Assembly (NCBI GenBank): GCA_016721465.1
Contig: JADKIA010000031.1
Location: 434,001 to 498,000 of the forward strand
Length of the DNA: 64,000 bases
Source of the DNA: Ideonella sp.
Lineage (GTDB): Bacteria; Pseudomonadota; Gammaproteobacteria; Burkholderiales; Burkholderiaceae_C
Direction of reading: 5' to 3'
Positions 37,961 to 47,116 of this stretch are shown here, piece after piece. Under the pieces are notes generated by a model, which saw only the letters and a program-made list of their open reading frames with translations, made no database searches and had not been told where the DNA came from. Position 1 is the first letter of the stretch. Each line of letters begins with the position of its first letter. Both the position numbers and the translations under genes were made by a program.

Positions 37961-39700
37961 ATGCACATCCGACGAAACCTTGGCGCACCATGGCTGCTTT
38001 GCCTGGCCATGTTGGGCGGCTGTGGCGGTGGCGACGTGGCTCGACTGCAGGCCTCGACGGGAGGATTGCCCCCACTGGCTTCGGCCGGCGAAGTGCTCCC
38101 GCTGGCCTCGGCCGGCCAGGTGCCCCCGCTGGCCTCGGCCGGCCAGGTGGCGCCGCGCGCCAGCGCCACCAAGGTGAGCTTCTATGCGGCCTCGCGCTTT
38201 GCTGAGCAGGCGACGTTTGGCCCCACACCGGCCTTGGTGGCCGAGTTGCAGGCCAAGGGCTTCGAGAAGTGGATCGATGATCAGCTGGCCTTGCCGGCTT
38301 ATCAGATCGATTCCACTCCGGCCCGCAAGAACGGCAACCCGATCCCGCCCGAGCCCTACACCTATCAGAAGACGCAAGTGCAGCGCCTGATCATGACCGC
38401 GCCCGACCAGCTGCGCGCGCGCCTGGTGTGGTCGATCGGCCAGTTCATCGTGGTGTCGGGCACCAAGCCCCACCCGGTGGGCTTGATCGAGTGGATCAAC
38501 ATGCTGAATCGGCAGGCGTTTGGTCGCTATGGTGATCTGCTGATGCAGGTGACCACCCATCCGACCATGGGACAGTATCTGGACAACAACCAGAACCGAC
38601 CCAAGAGCGCCGAGTGCCCGCGCTGCGCGCCGAACGAGAACTATGCGCGAGAGCTGATGCAGTTGTTCTCGATCGGCGTGATCCAGCTCGGCCCCGATGG
38701 CACGCCCTTGCGCGACAGCCGGGGCAGGTACATCGAGACCTACACGCAGACCGATGTGGAGCAGATGGCCCGGGTGCTGACGGGTTGGCAGAACCACTTC
38801 GATCCCTTCACGACCAGCGACGGGTTCTCGCAGTACTACGTGCCCATGGAGCCGTCGAGCTGGGCGCCAGACCGGGACAGTGGCGAAAAGCGGGTGTTGG
38901 GCAAGGTGTTCCCGGCCGGCCAGACGGCGCCCAAGGATCTGGACGATGCCGTCGCCTTGCTCGTCGGGCACCAGAACACCGCGCCGTTCGTGGCGCTGCG
39001 TCTCATCCAGCACCATGTCAAGAGCAGTCCGTCGCCAGCGTACGTGGGCCGTGTGGCGGCGGTGTTCCGCAACAATGGCAGCGGCGTGGTCGGCGACCTC
39101 AAGGCGGTGATCAAGGCGGTGCTGCTCGACGCCGAAGCCCGTGCGGGGGACGACCCTGCCAAGGCGCGGGCCGATGACGGGAAGATTCGCGAACCCGCCT
39201 TGCACCGCAGCGCGATCTTTCGCGCGCTCCGGTGCCAGCGCGCGCCGACCAATTCCACCACGGGCGACTACTGGCTCAGTGCCCAACCCCATTGGTGGGC
39301 CGAAAGCGTGTTCAGCTTCTACGCGCCCACCGATCGGGCCCCTGGCAGCAACCTGCTGGCGCCCGAGCAGAAGCTGCTCATCGCCAGTGAATTGACCGAC
39401 CGACTGGGTCAACTCAACTGGATTCGCTACAACCAGACGACCCGAACCAATGACTTGAGCGCCTTCACCAGTGCCGGCTGCTCGTTGGACGCCTTGATCA
39501 AGGCCTTCACCACCTCACCCAAGGCCTTCAACGACCACCTCAGCCAGGCCTACTTTCGCGGCGCGATGCCGCCCACTTTGCGCGCCAACATCGAGCAGCT
39601 GATGTTGAACCCGACCTGGGACGTCAATTCGCCAGACGACGGCGCCCTGCGCCTGCTGCAGTTCGCTCTGGCCACGCCTTACTTCGGAGTCATCCAATGA
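37961..39700 (+). CDS. DUF1800 family lipoprotein
   Basis: A 579-residue protein. The signal MHIRRNLGAPWLLCLAMLGG ends at a Cys (LGGC), a lipobox. A linker with tandem PPLASAGQV units follows, then the DUF1800 domain starting SRFAEQATFGPTPALVAELQ. It includes ENYARELMQLFSIGVIQLG and HWWAESVFSFYAPTDRAPGS. DUF1800 proteins are regularly paired with DUF1501 proteins, as here, where the next ATG overlaps the stop. The pair has no proven function. The ATG at 37961 places the lipobox correctly; the frame is open upstream. Confidence 0.88.
   Translation: MHIRRNLGAPWLLCLAMLGGCGGGDVARLQASTGGLPPLASAGEVLPLASAGQVPPLASAGQVAPRASATKVSFYAASRFAEQATFGPTPALVAELQAKGFEKWIDDQLALPAYQIDSTPARKNGNPIPPEPYTYQKTQVQRLIMTAPDQLRARLVWSIGQFIVVSGTKPHPVGLIEWINMLNRQAFGRYGDLLMQVTTHPTMGQYLDNNQNRPKSAECPRCAPNENYARELMQLFSIGVIQLGPDGTPLRDSRGRYIETYTQTDVEQMARVLTGWQNHFDPFTTSDGFSQYYVPMEPSSWAPDRDSGEKRVLGKVFPAGQTAPKDLDDAVALLVGHQNTAPFVALRLIQHHVKSSPSPAYVGRVAAVFRNNGSGVVGDLKAVIKAVLLDAEARAGDDPAKARADDGKIREPALHRSAIFRALRCQRAPTNSTTGDYWLSAQPHWWAESVFSFYAPTDRAPGSNLLAPEQKLLIASELTDRLGQLNWIRYNQTTRTNDLSAFTSAGCSLDALIKAFTTSPKAFNDHLSQAYFRGAMPPTLRANIEQLMLNPTWDVNSPDDGALRLLQFALATPYFGVIQ
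38069..38149 (+). repeat. three tandem 27-bp units in the DUF1800 gene
   Basis: Units start at 38069, 38096 and 38123 and encode PPLASAGEV, LPLASAGQV and PPLASAGQV. A fourth degenerate unit follows. They form a spacer between the lipobox and the domain. Confidence 0.85.
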
Positions 39701-41058
39701 TCACGCGTCGACGCTTGCTCGGTTCTGGGGGATGGTTGTCGGCCGCCGGCCTGGCCGGTGGGGCCGGGCTGCTGGGCAGCTGGTCCGGCGGTGGGTTGGC
39801 GGCGGGCACCGACTACCGCGCCCTGGTGGTGCTGTTCCTGCAAGGCGGCAACGACGGGCACAACGCGCTCATCCCCACCGATGCGGCGTACAACGACTAC
39901 AGCGCCGCGCGCGGCAACCTGGCACTGGCCAAGAGCAGCCTGGTGCCGCTCGGTGGCACGGCCGCCGGCCACAGCTTTGCCCTGCATCCGGGCCTCGCAC
40001 CCTTGGCGCCGCTGTACAGCCAGGGCCGCCTGGCCTGGATCAGCAACGTGGGCACGCTGGTGCAGCCGGCCACGGCCGCCCAGGTGCTGGCCAATGCGGT
40101 GGACGTGCCGCCCTTCCTGTTGTCGCACAGTGACCAGGTGGCCATCCAGCAGGGCTGGACGGTGAAGGACGACACCAGCGGCTGGGCCGGCCGCGCGCTC
40201 GAGCTGCTGCCGTCCAACCTGCGCAACCCGATTGCCGCGGTGACGATGAGCACCCAGCGCACCCTGGTGCTGGGGCGCCATTCGCGCGTGTCCTTCATGC
40301 CCAGGGACGGTGCGCGCTACTGGGGCAATGCCGATCTGGCGCAACCCCAGGCTGCGGCGGCCCAGGCCATCAACCGCATGGCGCAGTGGGAGTTCGCCAA
40401 CGACTATCAGGCCGAGTACGCGCGCACCTTCGGCAGTGCGGTGGCCGATTCCACCGTGTTCACCAGGGCCTTGATGCAGGCCACGCCACCCAAGGCGGAC
40501 TTCGGCTCGGGCGACCTGGCCGACAACCTGCGCGCACTGGCCTCGGCCATGCCGGTGTTCAAGGCCCAGGGCATCAAGCGACAGGTCTTTCTGGTGTCCT
40601 GGGGCGGCTTCGACACCCATTCCAACCAACTGGGCAGCGCCACCAATTCGCAGGACACGCAACTGGCGACGCTGGGCAAAGCCACGGCCGCCTTCGATCA
40701 ATCGATTCAGGCTGCTGGCCTGGACGACAACGTGGTCACGCTGATGATGAGTGACTTCGGGCGCACGCTGCGACCGGGCTCGGGCGGAGGCAGCGAGCAC
40801 GCCTGGGGCAACCATTGGTACGCGCTGGGTGGGCCGGTTGCGGGAGGCACCGTGCATGGCAGGTTCCCCACGCTGACCCTGGGCGGACCGGACGATGGTG
40901 ACCAGAACAAAAACGGCCGCATGGTGCCCACCACGGCCACCGACCAGGTCGGCGCCACCGTGATGCAGTGGTTGGGACTGCCTGGCAACCTGGTCACCGA
41001 GGTGTTCCCGAACCTGGTGAACTTCAACCAGAAGACGATCGCGCTGCTGCGCGCCTGA
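39697..41058 (+). CDS. DUF1501 family Tat-exported protein
   Basis: A 453-residue protein. The N-terminus MITRRRLLGSGGWLSAAGLA has a twin-arginine motif and Ala-rich hydrophobic stretch, so Tat export of a folded protein is expected. The DUF1501 domain shows LVVLFLQGGNDGHNALIPTD, LHPGLAPLAPLYSQGRLAWI and FDTHSNQLGSATNSQDTQLA. There is also SDFGRTLRPGSGGGSEHAWG. The fold resembles alkaline phosphatase/sulfatase proteins. It is translationally coupled to the DUF1800 gene, and the RTX protease follows after 29 bp. Confidence 0.9.
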   Translation: MITRRRLLGSGGWLSAAGLAGGAGLLGSWSGGGLAAGTDYRALVVLFLQGGNDGHNALIPTDAAYNDYSAARGNLALAKSSLVPLGGTAAGHSFALHPGLAPLAPLYSQGRLAWISNVGTLVQPATAAQVLANAVDVPPFLLSHSDQVAIQQGWTVKDDTSGWAGRALELLPSNLRNPIAAVTMSTQRTLVLGRHSRVSFMPRDGARYWGNADLAQPQAAAAQAINRMAQWEFANDYQAEYARTFGSAVADSTVFTRALMQATPPKADFGSGDLADNLRALASAMPVFKAQGIKRQVFLVSWGGFDTHSNQLGSATNSQDTQLATLGKATAAFDQSIQAAGLDDNVVTLMMSDFGRTLRPGSGGGSEHAWGNHWYALGGPVAGGTVHGRFPTLTLGGPDDGDQNKNGRMVPTTATDQVGATVMQWLGLPGNLVTEVFPNLVNFNQKTIALLRA

Positions 41059-41087
41059 CCCACCTCGCGCACACGCAGGACTCCAGC

Positions 41088-44048
41088 ATGGCCGACATCC
41101 ACCTCACCAGCGGCGACGACATCTATGTCCAGCCCGAGACCGAGCGCAGTCTCTGGAACAACGTCTATGGCGACGATGGCAACGACACCATCCGCCTGTA
41201 CCAGGGCACGGCGATCGGTGGCAAAGGCAATGACCGCTTCGAGTTCATTGCGATGCCGGGCGAAAGCTGGCGCAAGTTGGACGTCGCCTACTGGAGCTCA
41301 CCCAAGGGCGTGGTCGTCAATCTGGAGGAGGGCTGGGCCGACGACGGGTATGGTGGGCGCGACACCTTGGTCGGGGTCAGCAACGCGCACGGCAGTGGCA
41401 ACGACGACAGGTTCACCGGTGACGCCACCGACAACTTCTTCCACCCGAATGGTGGCCACGACGCCATCGATGGGCGTGGCGGCAATGACGGCATCGATGT
41501 GCGCGAAGTGCCGCCCAACGCCGATGGCAGCGGCACCTGGCGGCCGGCCACCTTGGGCGAACTGGACGTGGTCGTGTCGCCGGATGGCCACACGGCAACG
41601 ATCACGGTCAAGCACTACCCGAAGATCCAGTACACGCTGACCGATGTCGAGTACTTCAGGCTGATGAACGACGAGGCGGTGTACCCGCTGGCCAGCTTCA
41701 TCAAGCCACAGGACATGGCACAGCAGGCCATCGCTGCTGGCGGGGACTTGCGCTGGAATGCGGCCAGCGCGCTCGGCACGGCGGTGAGCCTGAGCTACAG
41801 CTTTGTCACCACGCCACCGGCGGTCGGTGTGGGCGCGCCAGGCTTTCGTGCCTTCACGGCGGCCGAGCAGCAACTGGTGCGCGACATCCTGGCCAAGACC
41901 TCGGCCTTGGCCGGCATCACCTTCACCGAAATGGCCGAGGTGGGCGCGACCATGGGCCAGCTTCGATTTGGCGTGAGCAGCCAGGCCAGCACCAAGGGCC
42001 AGTCGTGGATGCCCAACCAGCCTGGCGCCGCTGAGCTGGCCGGCGACGTCTGGATGGACATCGACTCGATGATCGGGCTGGCGCCTGGCAGCGAAGGCTA
42101 CATGGCGTTGCTGCACGAAATCGGCCATGCGCTCGGCCTGCGTCACCCGCGCAACGTGGACGCCGGTGACGCCTGGGCGGTGCAGTTGCGCGTGCAGGAC
42201 GATCGCAGTGCGATGACGGTGATGTCCGAGTCGCTGTCCGCCGATGGGCTGTTTCGCAGCGAATGGAGCGGCCTGGACGTGCTGGCGCTGCGGTACCTGT
42301 ACGGCACCAAGCCCAGCAATGCCGGCGACAACGTGTTTGTACTGGGTCAGCGCGAGTCGAATGCCCAGACCACGCTGGTCGACGACGGTGGCATCGACAC
42401 GCTGGACGCCTCGGCCCTGCCGGCTGGCGTCAGCCTCGATCTGGTGCCCGGCCACGTCAGCAGTGCAGGGCTGTCCAGTGCCGGCGTGGCGGCGGTGGAC
42501 AACCTCGCCCTGGCGGTCACCACCCAGATCGAAAACGCCGTCGGGTCGGCCTTCGATGATGTACTGATGGGCAACGACGTCGGCAACCGCCTCACCGGGG
42601 GCCTGGGCAACGATTGGATCGACGGGGGGCTTGGCGTCGACACGGCGGCGTTTTCAGGCCTGCGGACGGACTACGAGATCTCCAATGGCTACGGCAAGGT
42701 CTACGTCAAGGGCCGCGACGGCAAGGCGGGGTTCGACACCTTGGTCAACATCGAGCGCCTGCAGTTCGCCGATCAGGTCGTGGTGCTGTCGCCCACGGTG
42801 CTCGCGGCCGACGCGCAACTCAGCGTGGACGAAGACGCCGCTCTCATCACCTTGCTGCCATCGCCCACCGACGTGGACCGCAGCGTGGTCAGCTACCGGG
42901 CGGTCGCCGCGCCGGCCCATGGCACGGCCACGCTCTCGGCGCAGGGCTCGCTCAGCTACACACCGGCCCCCAATTTCCACGGCGCCGATTCGGTCGTCTT
43001 CGACATCGTCGGTGCCACGGGAAGCAATCGCTACGAGGCCTACATCACGGTGCTGCCGGTCAATGATGCGGCACCGGTCGCGCGGGCCGGTGATTTCCTG
43101 GCGCTGTCCGGGACCACGCTGCGTTCGCACCTGCCGGTGGCAACGGATTTCGACCAGGACCCGATCACCTATGCGTTGCTGGCCGATCCCGCCAACGGCA
43201 CGGCCGTGGTGGGCGGCGCCGGTGATTTCAGCTACCAGCCCAAGGCCGGTTTCTCAGGCCTGGACAGTTTCAGTTTCACCGTCAGCGATGGCATGGGGGG
43301 CAGCACCACCTACAACGCCAAGGTGACGGTGGCGGCGGCCAATCAGGTGATCACGGGGACCGAACGTGCCGACAGCCTGGGTGCTGCCGCCTCAGGCGAT
43401 GGCTACCTGTTGCTGGGCGGCAATGATCGCGTGACCGGCGGCGGAGGTGACGACGCCATCGACGGCGGGGACGGTGTCGATACGGCCATCTACACCGCCA
43501 AGCGTGCGAGCTACACCATCGCCGGCAATGGCTCCTGGTGGGCAGTGACTGCGAAGACCGGCACCGACGGCAACGATCGCTTGACCGCCGTGGAGCGCCT
43601 GCAGTTCACCGATCGCATGGTGGCGCTCGACATGGACGGTGCATCCCACGGCGGGCAAGCCGCGCAAATCATCCGAGCGCTGTTCGGCAGTGCCACGCTG
43701 AAGGTGGCCGACTACGCCGGCTATGGCGTCGTGCTGCTGGATCAGGGCATGAGCTATGCCGATCTGGTGGCCCTGGCGGTGCGCACCGATGCCTTCTGGA
43801 ACCTGGCCGGCGATCTGCCTGCGCACTCCAACCCGGCCTTCGTCGCAGCGGTGTACAAGAACGTCACCGGCATCACCGCACCGGCGGACGAGTTGAAGTA
43901 CTTCGTCGACCTGCTCGACACCGGCGCCTTCACTCAGGCCACGCTCGGCCTGCTGGCCTGCCAGACGCCCCTGAACACCACCAGTGCAGAATTGGTCGGC
44001 TTGGCGAGCACGGGGCTGGACTACATCGTGCCATCGGAACTTGCCTGA
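41088..44048 (+). CDS. RTX/M10-type metalloprotease with cadherin-like domains
   Basis: A 986-residue secreted protein. It opens with RTX-like glycine/aspartate segments (GDDGNDTIRLYQG, GRGGNDGID). A serralysin-type zinc site LLHEIGHALGLRHPRN (HExxHxxGxxH, first His residue 343) is followed by a probable Met-turn in SAMTVMSES. Then come a repeat ending FDTLVNIERLQFADQVVVL, two cadherin/Ig-like domains (each with an NFHGADSVVFDI or GFSGLDSFSFTV block) and a second such RTX block. The tail is a DUF4214-like domain. No signal peptide is present, as for type I secretion substrates, and no transporter is in the window. Confidence 0.85.
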   Translation: MADIHLTSGDDIYVQPETERSLWNNVYGDDGNDTIRLYQGTAIGGKGNDRFEFIAMPGESWRKLDVAYWSSPKGVVVNLEEGWADDGYGGRDTLVGVSNAHGSGNDDRFTGDATDNFFHPNGGHDAIDGRGGNDGIDVREVPPNADGSGTWRPATLGELDVVVSPDGHTATITVKHYPKIQYTLTDVEYFRLMNDEAVYPLASFIKPQDMAQQAIAAGGDLRWNAASALGTAVSLSYSFVTTPPAVGVGAPGFRAFTAAEQQLVRDILAKTSALAGITFTEMAEVGATMGQLRFGVSSQASTKGQSWMPNQPGAAELAGDVWMDIDSMIGLAPGSEGYMALLHEIGHALGLRHPRNVDAGDAWAVQLRVQDDRSAMTVMSESLSADGLFRSEWSGLDVLALRYLYGTKPSNAGDNVFVLGQRESNAQTTLVDDGGIDTLDASALPAGVSLDLVPGHVSSAGLSSAGVAAVDNLALAVTTQIENAVGSAFDDVLMGNDVGNRLTGGLGNDWIDGGLGVDTAAFSGLRTDYEISNGYGKVYVKGRDGKAGFDTLVNIERLQFADQVVVLSPTVLAADAQLSVDEDAALITLLPSPTDVDRSVVSYRAVAAPAHGTATLSAQGSLSYTPAPNFHGADSVVFDIVGATGSNRYEAYITVLPVNDAAPVARAGDFLALSGTTLRSHLPVATDFDQDPITYALLADPANGTAVVGGAGDFSYQPKAGFSGLDSFSFTVSDGMGGSTTYNAKVTVAAANQVITGTERADSLGAAASGDGYLLLGGNDRVTGGGGDDAIDGGDGVDTAIYTAKRASYTIAGNGSWWAVTAKTGTDGNDRLTAVERLQFTDRMVALDMDGASHGGQAAQIIRALFGSATLKVADYAGYGVVLLDQGMSYADLVALAVRTDAFWNLAGDLPAHSNPAFVAAVYKNVTGITAPADELKYFVDLLDTGAFTQATLGLLACQTPLNTTSAELVGLASTGLDYIVPSELA

Positions 44049-44121
44049 GCTGACCCGCTGCGGCCTTGGCTGAAGTTGCATGCGGTGCGGTCGAACACAC
44101 CACAACCGACTCGAAGGCAGC

Positions 44122-45099
<978 letters not shown>

Positions 45100-45134
45100 A
45101 CACGAGGCGCTAAACCTGACTACGGCATAGCATC

Positions 45135-46124
45135 TTGGACGCGCGACGAATAATATTTCTCAATCGACCAGGCGTGTCCGCGCATTGGGTCGATCGAAGA
45201 TTGAACGAGCTGCGTGGTGCTTTGATTCCGCAGATAGAAGCCTACATCAGGCACATGAAGTTCTTCAATGCCGATCGAGTGGCGGTCGAGTTTTTCGACG
45301 CTGGCATTTCGTCGTTGGTTTGTTTGTTGACGGCCGGCGACGAAAGATATGTTCTGAAGATACCCGTGCGAGCAGCGGACGCGCGAAACGAAGCGGCCTT
45401 TCTCAGGGCATGGGCCGGCATCGGCTTGGCGGTGCCAAAGGTCATTGAAACCGGTACGAAGAAATCGCATATGCTCATGCAGTATGTTCCGGCAAAGACC
45501 CTCGATCGGGCGTATTCCGAGCAAGAACTGATCCGGAACACTTCCTTCGTCCGCATGGGAAAAATGATCCGATGCATGCATGCGGTTCCTGCCATTGGCT
45601 ATGGAAGACCCTCGAGCGGTTTGATCGGAGAGTATCGTTCGTTCGAATCTTGGCTGCGCGAAAGCCGGCAAGCGCGAGGCCAACTGACTCAGACCCGTCG
45701 GCGTGGCCTGTTGTCTGAAGAGGTCCATGGCTCGATCGATGAAGCGGCCCATATTCTCATTGAGCATGCGATGGCTTACCCGCACAGCAGCTACTGCCAT
45801 TGGGATTTTAGCCCCAACAACCTATTGAGCACAGACCCGTTCACGGTGATAGATCCTGACCCGACATTTTGCACTCCATATGTCGATCTCGGAAGAAGCA
45901 TCATCAAAACCATCGGTGCAGGATTTACGAGGGTCGAGGTGGTGGATCAGATTGTTTCGGGATATTTTGCAGATGATCCCATCGGGCCGAAACAGCAGGT
46001 ACTGTTTGCAGCGACGTTGCTGGCTGGGTATTCGATCATGCCCTATCTTGGTGATCGAGGAATGGCGCGCGAGGCAACCGCGGTTCGAGAGTATCTGGCG
46101 GCCCAGAACAGTGCTGCCAGGTAA
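45135..46124 (+). CDS. APH-like kinase family protein, low-GC
   Basis: A 329-residue protein from a TTG start. RYVLKIPVRAADARNEAAFL resembles the nucleotide-binding Lys/Glu of aminoglycoside phosphotransferase-like kinases. YCHWDFSPNNLL is the catalytic HxDxxxxN loop and TVIDPDPTFCTPYVDLGRSI the metal-binding Asp region. Sugar, choline and small-molecule kinases share this fold, so the substrate is open. Base composition is clearly lower in GC than both neighbours: rows 45241, 45781 and 45961 count 31, 32 and 31 G+C of 60. This suggests acquisition. It may phosphorylate a precursor for the cluster that follows. Confidence 0.75.
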   Translation: MDARRIIFLNRPGVSAHWVDRRLNELRGALIPQIEAYIRHMKFFNADRVAVEFFDAGISSLVCLLTAGDERYVLKIPVRAADARNEAAFLRAWAGIGLAVPKVIETGTKKSHMLMQYVPAKTLDRAYSEQELIRNTSFVRMGKMIRCMHAVPAIGYGRPSSGLIGEYRSFESWLRESRQARGQLTQTRRRGLLSEEVHGSIDEAAHILIEHAMAYPHSSYCHWDFSPNNLLSTDPFTVIDPDPTFCTPYVDLGRSIIKTIGAGFTRVEVVDQIVSGYFADDPIGPKQQVLFAATLLAGYSIMPYLGDRGMAREATAVREYLAAQNSAAR

Positions 46125-46153
46125 ATTCAAGAAAAAGGTTCAGAGGGATTTCA

Positions 46154-47074
46154 GTGATTCACTTGGCATACTGCTTCGACAGGAACTACCAGCAGCATTT
46201 CGGCGCCTCGGTCATGTCGCTGCTGCTGAACTTTGGCGGCAACGCTTCCGAACTGACCATCCATGTGGTCACCGATGAACTCGATCCGGGCTTGCTCGAC
46301 CGTTTGCAGCGTTTGGGCGGCGTGTTCAAGGCGCGGTTCGAGACGCATCAGTTGACGGCGGCGCATCTGCAAGGTGTTGCCAACCTCACGGTCAAGAGCA
46401 AGGCGGTTCAGCACCTGACGACCGCGACCTACTACCGGGTGCTGCTCAGCGAGGTCCTGCCCGACGACGTCGATCGGGTGATCTATCTCGACTCGGACAC
46501 GATCGTGCTGCAGGACATCGCGCCGTTGGCGCAGACGGACTTGCAGGGAGCCACGATTGCCGGGGTCACCGACCTCAGCGAAGCCAAGATGATGGCCCGG
46601 CTGGGCCTGCGCCGCTACATCAATTCGGGCGTGCTGTTGATCGACCTGCGGCAATGGCGCCAGAAGCGCTTCACCGCGGCGTGCATCGACCACGCGATCC
46701 GGCATCCCGAGCGAATCTACTGTGGCGACCAATGCGTGGTGAACGAGGTGCTCACCGACGACCTGCTGGTCCTGGATGCGAAATGGAATCGATTTGTGCT
46801 GCCCCGGGGCAAGCCAGGCGACGTCGATGTGGCAGCCACGGCCGTGTTGCACTACATCACCGCCGACAAGCCTTGGCAGGCCTGGTACGAGAACCCGCTG
46901 GCCAGGCTGTACTGGAGGTACCTGGACGTCTCGCCCTGGCGTGGCGCCGAGGCGCAGCCACCCACCACGATCACCGAGGCCCGGCGCCTGGCCCGGTTGC
47001 ACCATGTTCGCGGCGAAACGGTCGAAGCGGTTCGCGTCTACGACCGGATCGTGGCGTCGCTCCTGCCCAGTTGA
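46154..47074 (+). CDS. glycosyltransferase family 8 protein
   Basis: A 306-residue retaining GT-A enzyme with GTG start. The core is TATYYRVLLSEVLPDDVDRV and VIYLDSDTIVLQDIAPLAQT, with the DxD metal motif, then INSGVLLIDLRQWRQ and the C-terminal LHYITADKPWQAWY. GT8 members transfer glucose or galactose onto LPS or other acceptors. It is the first gene after the low-GC kinase and precedes the ATP-grasp ligase by 42 bp. Confidence 0.88.
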   Translation: MIHLAYCFDRNYQQHFGASVMSLLLNFGGNASELTIHVVTDELDPGLLDRLQRLGGVFKARFETHQLTAAHLQGVANLTVKSKAVQHLTTATYYRVLLSEVLPDDVDRVIYLDSDTIVLQDIAPLAQTDLQGATIAGVTDLSEAKMMARLGLRRYINSGVLLIDLRQWRQKRFTAACIDHAIRHPERIYCGDQCVVNEVLTDDLLVLDAKWNRFVLPRGKPGDVDVAATAVLHYITADKPWQAWYENPLARLYWRYLDVSPWRGAEAQPPTTITEARRLARLHHVRGETVEAVRVYDRIVASLLPS

Positions 47075-47116
47075 GGGGCGATTGGTCGACGGAGTGCCCG
47101 GCAAGCGGATTTCGAC

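Noticed and set aside
36055..38172. A 705-codon minus-strand frame.
   Set aside because: Complement of the WbpM-type dehydratase gene; composition is that of an antisense frame.
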